Shown here in pieces: positions 52,836 to 61,300 of a stretch of DNA of 64,000 bases; the first letter of the stretch is position 1; each line of letters begins with the position of its first letter. The notes under the pieces were generated by a model. It made no database searches. It was not told the DNA's origin and saw only the letters and a program-made list of their open reading frames with translations. The stretch is from an uncultured Bacteroidales bacterium (lineage in GTDB: Bacteria > Bacteroidota > Bacteroidia > Bacteroidales > Muribaculaceae), in assembly GCA_900544535.1 (NCBI GenBank), contig UQVH01000002.1, positions 62,001 through 126,000 on the forward strand, in the 5' to 3' direction. The position numbers and the translations under genes are program-made.

Positions 52836-54101
52836 ATGAACTTCAGCCATTTTTTCACATCTCTGATTGCGATTGTCAACGAGATGTCACCTTATATATT
52901 ATTAGGATTTATAATCGCAGGTTTTCTTCACGTTTTCATCAAGCCCGACACAATGGGGCGTCATCTTGCAGGCCGCGGTATAAAACCAGTTCTGAAAGCG
53001 GCTCTTTTAGGTATACCTCTGCCGCTGTGCTCGTGCGGTGTGCTGCCTACTGCGGTTTCTCTGCGGCGTCAGGGAGCCTCGAAAGGTGCCTCGACATCAT
53101 TTTTGATCGCAACCCCACAAACAGGAGTGGACAGCATAGCAGCCACATATTCCCTGTTGGGACTTCCGTTCGCAATAATGCGCCCGGTTGGGGCATTGGT
53201 CGGAGCCTTGTTTGGAGGAATGGCGGTCAGCCGTTTTGACAACGGGGCATCTACAGAAGAAAGCTGTCAACTTGCAAATACAGCAAATCCCTTATCTGAT
53301 GAGGAACCTAAGGGAGTAATGAGAAAAATTGCCGAGGCTTTCCGTTACGGACTTGTCGATATGGTAGGAAGTGTTGGCAAATGGCTTGTGATCGGGCTTA
53401 TAGTCGCCGCACTGATCACCGTACTTGTCCCTGACGAACTGTTTCTCGGACTGAGCCGCTATCCATTGCTCGCTATGTTGGTCATGGTGGCGGTATCTGT
53501 ACCGATGTATATCTGTGCGACAGGCTCAATTCCGATCGCATTGTCACTCATCGCCAAAGGTCTGACTCCGGGTGTAGGTTTTGTTTTACTGATGGCAGGT
53601 CCGGCAGCGAATTTCGCCTCAATGATGATTCTTTCGAAAACGATCGGACGCAAGAGCACATATATATATGTAGGCTCCGTTGTGGCCACTGCAATAGTAT
53701 TCGGTTTAATAATCGACTATATCCTTCCTCGTGAATGGTTCTTACCGACGGTTTCAGCTGTCACTCCGCATTGCCATCACACTTTCGGACTGTTCGAGAG
53801 CCTGTGCAGCCTGTTTCTACTCGGTCTGCTGGTGTACTCCGGAATACGCCAGCACAACAACAAACTTGATCATCAACATAATCTGACAACAAATACAGAC
53901 AATATGAAACGAATCTACATTATTGAAGGAATGTCGTGCCCTCATTGCCAGGCATCAGTTAACAAGGCTATCTCAAAACTTGAAGGAGTCGAATCTGTTT
54001 CGGTAGATCTCGGATCAGGCGAAGCCGTAGTTGAAGGAGATGTCGATGACTCGGCAGTGCGCGAGGCCATCTACGAGGCCGGATTTTCAGTCAAAGGCTG
54101 A
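52836..54101 (+). CDS. SO_0444/ArsP-like permease with C-terminal HMA domain (probable Cu/Zn efflux)
   Basis: A 421-residue membrane protein of the DUF318/ArsP permease family, with about eight helices. The family hallmark PLCSCGVLPTAVSLRR is intact (C65 and C67), and a matching GPAANFASM motif lies in the second half. A His-rich loop (TPHCHHTF, and QHNNKLDHQHN after the last helix) leads into an HMA domain at about 357-421, with C368-x-x-C371 in EGMSCPHCQASV. It should export a soft metal such as copper or zinc; organo-arsenical export is an alternative. An in-frame ATG (53904) precedes the HMA domain, so it might also be made separately. It lies after an AraC-type regulator bearing the same kind of domain. 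Confidence 0.88.
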   Translation: MNFSHFFTSLIAIVNEMSPYILLGFIIAGFLHVFIKPDTMGRHLAGRGIKPVLKAALLGIPLPLCSCGVLPTAVSLRRQGASKGASTSFLIATPQTGVDSIAATYSLLGLPFAIMRPVGALVGALFGGMAVSRFDNGASTEESCQLANTANPLSDEEPKGVMRKIAEAFRYGLVDMVGSVGKWLVIGLIVAALITVLVPDELFLGLSRYPLLAMLVMVAVSVPMYICATGSIPIALSLIAKGLTPGVGFVLLMAGPAANFASMMILSKTIGRKSTYIYVGSVVATAIVFGLIIDYILPREWFLPTVSAVTPHCHHTFGLFESLCSLFLLGLLVYSGIRQHNNKLDHQHNLTTNTDNMKRIYIIEGMSCPHCQASVNKAISKLEGVESVSVDLGSGEAVVEGDVDDSAVREAIYEAGFSVKG

Positions 54102-54133
54102 TTGCCGGACTGATCTCAGACCTCATCCGGCAA
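54102..54133. terminator. Hairpin terminator between the permease and rmuC genes
   Basis: Perfect arms TTGCCGGA (54102-54109) and TCCGGCAA (54126-54133) with a 16-nt loop, spanning the gap between convergent genes and overlapping the 3' end of rmuC. Confidence 0.6.
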
Positions 54134-55510
54134 CCGGTTTCGGTCAAGAGAGGCCGCAATCTGCTTATTGGCCTTTACGCCAAGTTTCTGAAGATTCTGA
54201 GCGCGTGTGACAAGATTTCCTGTGCCGCAACTCAGTTTCGTCATCGCATCGTCAAAAGCCTTTCGGGTAGAACCGAGGGCTTTTTCTATTTTCTCCATAT
54301 CCTTGGTGAAATCCGCAAACTTGTCATACATCTTTCCGGCCTCTTCAGCTATGGTGATGGCGTTGCGAGTGTGGCGGTCGCGGCTCCATAGCTGCGCGAT
54401 CAGTTTGAGTCCTGAAACGAGGTGTGTCGGAGAAACGATCAGCACATTTTTATCGTAAGCTTCCTGCCATAATGACGGTTCAAGACGCATAGCTGCTATA
54501 TAGGCCGGTTCGGTCGGGATGAACATCATGACAAAGTCAAGTTTCGTATCTCCGACATAGTCCTGATAGCGCTTGCGGGCGAGTTCATCAATATGCTTTC
54601 TCACCGACCGCACATGACGCACTGAAGCCAGCTGGCGGCTTTCATCGTCTGTTGCGTTGGCATAATCCACAAATGCCGTAAGAGAAACTTTGGAATCTAT
54701 GACGACAAATCGTTTGTCAGGGTAACGGACAATGACATCCGGACGCAACAATGTGCCGTCTTCATTTCTGAGCGTGTTCCCGTTTTCATCGGTTGTCGCC
54801 TGGATGAAATATTCCACCCCTTTCTGCAAGCCGGATTTTTCGAGAATGGATTCGAGCACCATTTCCCCCCAATCACCCTGCACTTTGCTGTCGCCGCGAA
54901 GAGCTTCAGACAATTCCTGAGCCTGCCGGGAAATGGATTGGTTGAGATTCACAAGATCTTTGATGCGTTCAGAAAGAGAGAAGCGCTCACGGGCCTCGTT
55001 GTTGTAAGTTTCCGCGACGGTTTTTCGGAATTCCTCTATATTCGAGTGGAGCGGCTGAAGGATCTCACGCAGTTTTTCCTCATTCTGATTTTTAAGGTCA
55101 GTGGTATTTTGTCTCAGGATATCATTTGCGAGGATCTTGAAACGGTTTTCAAAAATCTGTTCCTGCTCCGCACGGGTCTTCTCGTTTTCCGCCTTCTCGG
55201 CCTGAAGCATGCGGATGCTGGCGGTGAGTGCCGAATTTTCTTCCTTTGCCACAATGGTCTGGCGCGATGCTTCGTCAATTTTCTGACCGAGTTTTTCATT
55301 AGTGAGTCTCAGATCGGCCAAAAGAGCGTTGAGCGATTCGATTCGCGAGGAACTTTCGATCTTGATTTTCTCGAATTCCAGTTTGAGGACGACGTTTTCC
55401 TGCTCACAGAGTTTTCGGCTGTTTTCGGAACGTCGGAAAGTCAGGGCGAAATAAACTGAGGCTCCACCGAAGATGAAGACCAGCAAAATAAGGACAATAG
55501 TCATAGACAA
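54116..55510 (-). CDS. rmuC: DNA recombination protein RmuC
   Basis: A 464-residue protein with an N-terminal membrane helix (about residues 3-22), a long coiled coil (about 25-165) and the RmuC nuclease-like domain (about 180-400; PDVIVRYPDKRFVVIDSKVSL and AMRLEPSLWQEAYDKNVLIVSPTHLV are signature stretches). RmuC limits inversions between short repeats and genome rearrangement. Length and layout are normal. It is convergent with the metal permease, and a small gene lies 16 bp upstream. Confidence 0.93.
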   Translation of the reverse strand: MSMTIVLILLVFIFGGASVYFALTFRRSENSRKLCEQENVVLKLEFEKIKIESSSRIESLNALLADLRLTNEKLGQKIDEASRQTIVAKEENSALTASIRMLQAEKAENEKTRAEQEQIFENRFKILANDILRQNTTDLKNQNEEKLREILQPLHSNIEEFRKTVAETYNNEARERFSLSERIKDLVNLNQSISRQAQELSEALRGDSKVQGDWGEMVLESILEKSGLQKGVEYFIQATTDENGNTLRNEDGTLLRPDVIVRYPDKRFVVIDSKVSLTAFVDYANATDDESRQLASVRHVRSVRKHIDELARKRYQDYVGDTKLDFVMMFIPTEPAYIAAMRLEPSLWQEAYDKNVLIVSPTHLVSGLKLIAQLWSRDRHTRNAITIAEEAGKMYDKFADFTKDMEKIEKALGSTRKAFDDAMTKLSCGTGNLVTRAQNLQKLGVKANKQIAASLDRNRLPDEV

Positions 55511-55526
55511 AATGTAGAGTGGAAGA

Positions 55527-55691
55527 TCAGTTCAACACCAGATTGCCGAGCGAACGGTCAGCAGTTGAAGCGAAAGTATAGGCTCTTGCAAACTGTCTGA
55601 TTTTGGCAAGAGTTTCAGCGGCAGGCCACGGCGCAGTGTCTTTTTTAGAAGAGGAGATCAAAGTAGTTACAGGAGTAGAATTTTTATCCAT
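55527..55691 (-). CDS. Small conserved-looking protein, 54 residues
   Basis: Minus-strand frame with ATG at 55691 and TGA at 55529-55527, coding 54 residues. It has a Ser/Thr/Lys-rich head, then KDTAPWPAAETLAKIRQFA and a run ending LGNLVLN. I recall similar 40-60 residue Bacteroidales proteins with the pattern TL-x(2)-IRQFARAY and a C-terminal LxN, but cannot name a family. It lies 16 bp before rmuC on the same strand, so they could share a transcript. The 206 bp upstream of it, to lplA, are AT-rich and hold only the lplA promoter. Confidence 0.72.
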   Translation of the reverse strand: MDKNSTPVTTLISSSKKDTAPWPAAETLAKIRQFARAYTFASTADRSLGNLVLN

Positions 55692-55817
55692 AGGCAGATT
55701 GTTTTATTATTGTCAAATAGTTGATAGTTGATTTTATCAAGTTAACGCAACGAACGGAGAGTTTATTGTTAACAGATATTTAATAATTGCTATCAGCAGA
55801 AAATTTTTATCCGCGGG

Positions 55818-55848
55818 GTTGGAATATTCATAAATTTCACTACTTTTG
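55818..55848 (+). promoter_or_regulatory. Promoter for the lplA-gcv operon
   Basis: GTTG (55818-55821) as a -33-like element, 19-bp spacer and a consensus -7 TACTTTTG (55841-55848), 49 nt before the lplA ATG. No glycine riboswitch structure is apparent in the leader. Confidence 0.55.
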
Positions 55849-55897
55849 CAGTGGACTCTTTTCAGGCCCGCACTTCTAATATACATGAACCACAATT

Positions 55898-56878
55898 ATG
55901 GATCTGGTTGTCATCAATGAATCCGAACCCCGCCGCCTGGCGTTTTATCTGGCGGAGGAAGAGTATCTTGCAAAAAAGTATCCTGACAGAGACTTCTTTT
56001 TTGCATGGCAGGTAAAGCCCACAGTCATCATCGGGCGCAACCAACAGATGTCAAAGGAAATCAACGTGGATTTCTGCCGCGAGGCCGGAGTCGAAATTGT
56101 CAGACGAAAAAGCGGTGGCGGAGCGGTTGTGGCCGATATGAACAACATAATGTTTTCCTATATTACATCCTCGGATGATGTCTGCACGACATTCGGCAAA
56201 TACACTTCAATGGTCGTCGCTTCCCTGCGGATGCTTGGACTTGACGCTTCCGACAATAGTCGTAACGATATTCTGATCGGCGACCAGAAAGTCTCCGGAA
56301 ATTCCTATTATCATATTCCGGGGCGAAGCATCGTGCATGGAACGATGCTTTACGATTATGATCCGGTATTGATGGGGAAAGCTCTTACTCCTTCGCATCT
56401 GAAATTGGCCTCACACGGAGTAAAATCGACCCGAAGCCGTGTAACCACTATTAAAGACCAGTTGCCGGATCTTTCGATCTCTGACTTCCTTGATCATGTG
56501 CTCCGTACTGTGCCGGTCGGCGGTCGTGTATTGACTCTTACGGACAGCGATCTGAAAGAAATCGAGAAAATCGAAGCGGAATATTATTCCGAATCATGGC
56601 TGAGAGGTAAGAATCCTAAAGGATCGCTTCACGCTTGCGAACGCTTTGAAGGAGTGGGGGAGATCTGTGTTGATCTTTCTGTTTCACACGGCCTTATCTC
56701 GGATTTTGAAATAACGGGAGACTATCTCGAAAATGCCGATGCGGCCACAGAGCTGAGAAAACAGCTCGTGGGAGTTCCCTATGAACTCAAAGCTGTTTCG
56801 GAAGCGCTCGCATCAATCGACATTCCGAATCTGATTCCATCATTTACATCGCAACAATTAGTTAACCTTATATTCTGA
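55898..56878 (+). CDS. lplA: Lipoate-protein ligase LplA
   Basis: A 326-residue ligase that activates lipoate with ATP and attaches it to a lysine of the GcvH or other E2-type proteins. The lipoate-binding loop is RRKSGGGAVVADMNN (R69-R70, GGG at 73-75). The following KVSGNSYY and HGTMLYDYD are also standard. The gene heads a run encoding the glycine cleavage system, so its main target here is presumably GcvH (K60). It is 26 bp upstream of gcvT. No LipA or LipB gene is in the window, so the cell may rely on scavenged lipoate, although those genes could be elsewhere. Confidence 0.95.
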   Translation: MDLVVINESEPRRLAFYLAEEEYLAKKYPDRDFFFAWQVKPTVIIGRNQQMSKEINVDFCREAGVEIVRRKSGGGAVVADMNNIMFSYITSSDDVCTTFGKYTSMVVASLRMLGLDASDNSRNDILIGDQKVSGNSYYHIPGRSIVHGTMLYDYDPVLMGKALTPSHLKLASHGVKSTRSRVTTIKDQLPDLSISDFLDHVLRTVPVGGRVLTLTDSDLKEIEKIEAEYYSESWLRGKNPKGSLHACERFEGVGEICVDLSVSHGLISDFEITGDYLENADAATELRKQLVGVPYELKAVSEALASIDIPNLIPSFTSQQLVNLIF

Positions 56879-56904
56879 AAAACTAAAAAATCATTCATCT
56901 CAAA

Positions 56905-58002
56905 ATGGAAGATCTGAAAAAAACATGTCTGCATGACCGACATGTCGCTCTTGGAGCTCAAATGAGTCCATTCGGCGGATTCGACATGCCAATCCAGTAT
57001 AAAGGAATTATCGAGGAGCACAATGCGGTGCGCGAGGCGTGCGGAGTGTTCGACGTCTCTCACATGGGTGAAGTTTTCGTTACCGGTCCGCAAGCCGAGA
57101 AATTCGTGAACTATATTTTCACCAATGATGTAGCCGGACTTCCCGACGGAGGCATTCTGTATGGAATGATGATGAACCATGCCGGAGGTGTCGTCGACGA
57201 TCTTCTCGTCTACAAACGCGGTGATAACAATTTCCTGCTTGTGATCAACGCATCGAATATCGACAAGGATGTTGACTGGATCAAGACTCAGGCCGCATCT
57301 TTTGACGTTGTTGTTGAAAATGTCAGCGATGAATACGGCGAACTGGCCATCCAAGGTCCCGAAGCAGAGTCAGTGATGGAAAATCTGCTTGACATCCGCT
57401 GCAAGGATCTGGTGTTCTATACATTCCTTGAAACCACATATGAAGGAAAGCCTATGATTGTCAGCCGTACCGGCTATACTGGCGAAGACGGATTCGAGGT
57501 TTACGCCGACCATGCGACGATCGTCAATATCTGGGACAAACTGATCGCTTCCGAGAAAGCTGCCCCCTGCGGACTCGGTTGCCGCGACACACTGCGGTTT
57601 GAAGTCGGACTTCCGCTTTACGGCGACGAACTTGCCGATGATATTACGCCCGTAGAAGCCTGTCTGTCGATGTTCGTGAAACTTGACAAACCTGAATTTA
57701 TCGGCCGTGAAGTCGTGGCACGTCAGAAAGCCGAAGGTGCGCCGCGCAAACTGGTCGGCCTTGAGATCCTTGACCGCGCGATAGCCCGCCACGGATGCGA
57801 GGTCCTCAACGACAAGGATGAAGTAATCGGCTATGTAACGACAGGTTACCGCGGCATCTCAGTCGACAAGAGCATCGCCGCCGCACTGATCGAGACTCCT
57901 TACGCGGTGAAAGACAGCGAACTCAAAGTACGTGTGCGCCGCAAGACATTCCCCGCATGTGTGACTGCCAAAAAATTCTATAAGAAATCATATAAAAAAT
58001 AA
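56905..58002 (+). CDS. gcvT: Glycine cleavage system T protein (aminomethyltransferase)
   Basis: A 365-residue tetrahydrofolate-dependent aminomethyltransferase that releases ammonia and makes methylene-THF from the aminomethyl-lipoyl GcvH. The N-terminal segment ALGAQMSPFGGFDMPIQYKG and CGVFDVSHMGE match the family, as does SRTGYTGEDGFEVY and the C-terminal YVTTGYRGISVDKSIAAALIE region. It has the standard three-domain length. Directly followed by gcvH (32 bp). Confidence 0.97.
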   Translation: MEDLKKTCLHDRHVALGAQMSPFGGFDMPIQYKGIIEEHNAVREACGVFDVSHMGEVFVTGPQAEKFVNYIFTNDVAGLPDGGILYGMMMNHAGGVVDDLLVYKRGDNNFLLVINASNIDKDVDWIKTQAASFDVVVENVSDEYGELAIQGPEAESVMENLLDIRCKDLVFYTFLETTYEGKPMIVSRTGYTGEDGFEVYADHATIVNIWDKLIASEKAAPCGLGCRDTLRFEVGLPLYGDELADDITPVEACLSMFVKLDKPEFIGREVVARQKAEGAPRKLVGLEILDRAIARHGCEVLNDKDEVIGYVTTGYRGISVDKSIAAALIETPYAVKDSELKVRVRRKTFPACVTAKKFYKKSYKK

Positions 58003-58034
58003 TCATAACCAACTATTTAAAACAACTTACAACC

Positions 58035-58409
58035 ATGAGCAAGACATATTATTCCCAGACACACGAATATATCACAGTTGACGGCAACATCGGCTATGTA
58101 GGCATCAGTGATTACGCACAGCACGCCCTCGGCAATGTCGTTTATGTGGACATGCCTGACGAAGGTGATGAAATCGAAGCAGGTGAAGACTTCGGCGCAG
58201 TAGAAAGTGTCAAGGCTGCCAGCGACCTTATGGCTCCCGTAAGCGGCACTGTACTTGAGGCAAATGAAAAACTTGCAGACAATCCCCGTCTTATCAACGA
58301 AGATCCGATGGCCAACTGGATTATCAAGGTCGAACTCTCCGATCCTTCACAGCTGGATGAGCTGATGGATGAAGAAGCTTATAAGGCTCACTGCGAAGCA
58401 GAAAAATAA
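58035..58409 (+). CDS. gcvH: Glycine cleavage system H protein
   Basis: A 124-residue lipoyl carrier protein that shuttles the aminomethyl group between the P, T and L proteins. K60 in VESVKAASDL is the lipoylated lysine, flanked by the usual FGAVESVKA and DLMAPVSG. Length and layout are typical. It is the substrate of LplA encoded three genes upstream. Confidence 0.98.
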   Translation: MSKTYYSQTHEYITVDGNIGYVGISDYAQHALGNVVYVDMPDEGDEIEAGEDFGAVESVKAASDLMAPVSGTVLEANEKLADNPRLINEDPMANWIIKVELSDPSQLDELMDEEAYKAHCEAEK

Positions 58410-58414
58410 CAGAC

Positions 58415-59797
58415 ATGATACACAGATATTTCCCTCATACATCCTTGGACATTGCCGAAATGCTTGGGCGTTGCGGCATGAAGAGCCTGGATGATCTTTA
58501 CAGCGATGTCCCGGAATCACTCAAACTCAAACGGGACTATGACCTTCCGGCACAGATGAGCGAAAAGGAGGTCCGCGATTTTTTTGAAGGCCTGGCAGTG
58601 AAAAATCAGCCACTGACATGCTTTGCCGGCGCCGGTTTTTATGATCATTATGCTCCGGCAGTGATCCCTTCGATCATATCGCGCTCCGAGTTCCTCACGG
58701 CCTATACCCCATATCAGCCTGAGATTTCACAGGGCACTCTGCAATACATCTTCGAATATCAGTCGATGATGACGCAGCTTACCGGCATGGAGGTGTCAAA
58801 CGCCTCGATGTACGACGGTACTACTGCCGTGGCAGAAGCGATGCTGATGGCTGTCACTCACGCCCGCAAGCGAAACAGAGTGCTTGTCTCGGCTACTGTC
58901 AATCCGATCTACCGCGAAGTCATCGACACATATGCACATTATCATGGTGTGACAGTCGATACGATTCCAGAGAAGGATGGTGTGACTGATGTCGAGGCTA
59001 TGGACAATATGTTAGGGGCAGGTGATGTGGCAGGCGTGATTGTCGCTACGCCCAACTATTACGGTATTCTTGAAGACTACACCGGGTTCGCCGACAAAGT
59101 ACATGCCGCCAAAGCCCTGCTCATCATGACTGCTCCGGCATCGGCTCTCGGTGTCATCCGCACTCCTGGCGAGTGGGGGGCCGACATCGCTGCCGGCGAG
59201 GCACAGTCCCTCGGTATGCCTTTGAATTTCGGTGGCCCGTATTTGGGCTATATGTGCTGTACAAAGGCTCTCATACGCAAATTGCCGGGCCGAATTGTCG
59301 GTGCCACCACCGATGCTGACGGCCGCCGCGTGTTTGTACTCACACTACAAGCCCGTGAACAGCACATCAGACGCGACAAAGCTACTTCCAACATCTGTTC
59401 CAACCAGGGTCTGATGGCGCTTTATGTTGCCGTTTATCTGTCGCTCATGGGGGCGAAAGGCCTGCGCGAAGTTAATGAACTGTCAGCAGCCGGAGCGCAC
59501 TATCTGGCCGAAAAATTAGTGGAAAGCGGGGCGTTTGAGTTGAAATATCCTGACAAACCCTTCCTGAATGAATTTGTCGTGCGCTTCAAAGGTGAAGTCA
59601 AATTGGTAGACTTCATGGAAGTATGCACCTCTTGCGGTTGTTTGCCCGGCGTTATGCTTTCGGACAACGAACTGCTTGTCTGCGTGACCGAGACCCGTAC
59701 AAAGGAAGAAATCGACCGCTATATCTGGCGCGCGGAGACTTTCGCGAAAGCTACTGTGCCTTCATTTACAGAAAACAAAAATATCAATGACGATTAA
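58415..59797 (+). CDS. gcvPA: Glycine dehydrogenase (decarboxylating) subunit 1
   Basis: A 460-residue N-terminal half of the P protein, in the split (alpha/beta) form. GAGFYDHYAPAVIPSIISRSEFLTAYTPYQPEISQG-like core and QYIFEYQSMMTQLTGMEVSNASMYDG, near the active site, are characteristic. It lacks the PLP lysine, which is in subunit 2, encoded 16 bp downstream. Together they decarboxylate glycine and load GcvH. Confidence 0.97.
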   Translation: MIHRYFPHTSLDIAEMLGRCGMKSLDDLYSDVPESLKLKRDYDLPAQMSEKEVRDFFEGLAVKNQPLTCFAGAGFYDHYAPAVIPSIISRSEFLTAYTPYQPEISQGTLQYIFEYQSMMTQLTGMEVSNASMYDGTTAVAEAMLMAVTHARKRNRVLVSATVNPIYREVIDTYAHYHGVTVDTIPEKDGVTDVEAMDNMLGAGDVAGVIVATPNYYGILEDYTGFADKVHAAKALLIMTAPASALGVIRTPGEWGADIAAGEAQSLGMPLNFGGPYLGYMCCTKALIRKLPGRIVGATTDADGRRVFVLTLQAREQHIRRDKATSNICSNQGLMALYVAVYLSLMGAKGLREVNELSAAGAHYLAEKLVESGAFELKYPDKPFLNEFVVRFKGEVKLVDFMEVCTSCGCLPGVMLSDNELLVCVTETRTKEEIDRYIWRAETFAKATVPSFTENKNINDD

Positions 59798-59813
59798 CTG
59801 ACGTTCCAAAGCT

Positions 59814-61295
59814 ATGAATAAAAAATATTACGGCAAGCTTATCTTTGAGCTCTCTCGTCCGGGACGTCAGGGCTATTACCTTGCGAAAAACGGCTGTGAT
59901 GATGTAGTCGCATCCCTACCAGGCAATCTGTTGCGTGCCGATGCTCCCGTTCTTCCCGAAGTGGATGAACCGAGCGTTGTACGGCATTACAACAATATGT
60001 CGACAAACAATTTCGGTGTCGATACAGGCTTTTACCCTCTCGGCTCATGCACGATGAAATACAATCCGAAAATCAACGAGGAAATGGCTTCCTTGCCGGC
60101 CTTCACCACTCTTCATCCTTTCCAGCCATCGGCGACAGTGCAGGGCGCACTTGAGGCCTACTACGAATTGCAGAAGAAACTGAGCGAGATCGGCGGTATG
60201 GCTGAGTTCACACTCAATCCCTACGCAGGAGCACACGGTGAGTTGACAGGTCTGTTGGTGATCCGCGCTTATCATGAAAGCCGCGGAGACCTGAAGAGGA
60301 CTAAAGTCATCGTCCCGGACTCGGCACACGGGACCAATCCGGCTTCCGCTGCTGTTGCCGGGCTGAAAGTTGTCGAGGTCAAAAGTCTTCCCGACGGCAC
60401 TGTCGATGTCGAAGCACTGAAACCGCTGCTTGACGACACTGTGGCTGCCGTCATGATGACTAATCCCAACACCGTCGGCATCTTCGAGCATAATATACCC
60501 GTGATCGCGGAGATGGTTCATGCCTGCGGTGCATTGCTCTATTATGACGGAGCCAACCTGAATCCGCTCTTGGGTGTGGCCCGACCGGGAGATATGGGCT
60601 TTGATGTCATGCACATCAATCTCCACAAAACTTTTTCCACGCCTCATGGTGGAGGCGGTCCCGGTGCTGGTCCGGTCGGCGTAAGAGCCGGGCTGGAGCA
60701 GTTCCTCCCGAATCCGCGTGTGGTGAAACACCAGCCCACAGGAGAAGCCGCACTCTTTGAATTGGATTTCGGCACAGAGAAAGCGCCTCATGCACTCGGC
60801 CGAATCTCGGCATGGCTCGGCAATTTCGCTGTCGAACTCAGAGCATTGGCCTATATCCTCTCGTTGGGTGCGGACGGTCTGAAGATGGCCGGTCCATTGG
60901 CTACGCTGAATGCCAACTATGTCAAGGAATGTCTGAGAGATCTCTATCTGCTCCCGATTGACCGTGTATGCAAACATGAATTTGTGTTTGACGGTCTGGC
61001 CGACAAGTCGACAGGAGTCACCACGCTCAACGTCGCAAAGAGATTGCTTGATCATGGATTCCATGCCCCGACAATCTATTTCCCGCTGCTCTTCCATGAA
61101 TCTCTCATGATTGAGCCGACGGAAACGGAAAGCAAGGAGACTCTTGACGAATTTATTGCCGTCATGCGCGAGATTGCCCGCGAGGCTGCTGAGTCACCTG
61201 AAAAGGTGAAGGAGGCTCCGCTTGACACCCCGATACGCAAACCGGACGATACAGCCGCCGCGCTGAATCAGGTCGTTACATTCTCAGAACTTTAG
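59814..61295 (+). CDS. gcvPB: Glycine dehydrogenase (decarboxylating) subunit 2
   Basis: A 493-residue catalytic half of the split P protein. The PLP-binding lysine is K272 in INLHKTFSTPHGGGGPG, and YPLGSCTMKYNPKINE and PDSAHGTNPASAAVAG are family motifs. It completes the heterotetrameric P protein with GcvPA. Stop and lpd start are 5 bp apart. Confidence 0.98.
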   Translation: MNKKYYGKLIFELSRPGRQGYYLAKNGCDDVVASLPGNLLRADAPVLPEVDEPSVVRHYNNMSTNNFGVDTGFYPLGSCTMKYNPKINEEMASLPAFTTLHPFQPSATVQGALEAYYELQKKLSEIGGMAEFTLNPYAGAHGELTGLLVIRAYHESRGDLKRTKVIVPDSAHGTNPASAAVAGLKVVEVKSLPDGTVDVEALKPLLDDTVAAVMMTNPNTVGIFEHNIPVIAEMVHACGALLYYDGANLNPLLGVARPGDMGFDVMHINLHKTFSTPHGGGGPGAGPVGVRAGLEQFLPNPRVVKHQPTGEAALFELDFGTEKAPHALGRISAWLGNFAVELRALAYILSLGADGLKMAGPLATLNANYVKECLRDLYLLPIDRVCKHEFVFDGLADKSTGVTTLNVAKRLLDHGFHAPTIYFPLLFHESLMIEPTETESKETLDEFIAVMREIAREAAESPEKVKEAPLDTPIRKPDDTAAALNQVVTFSEL

Positions 61296-61300
61296 AGATC

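Noticed and set aside
55692..55897. Glycine riboswitch or RNA gene upstream of lplA
   Set aside because: No tandem aptamer or conserved core could be recognised; the region is AT-rich with only a promoter.
60045..61097. Long antisense frame inside gcvPB
   Set aside because: Shadow of a fully conserved PLP enzyme; the same holds for long antisense frames within uvrA (15096-16229) and lpdA (61754-62770).
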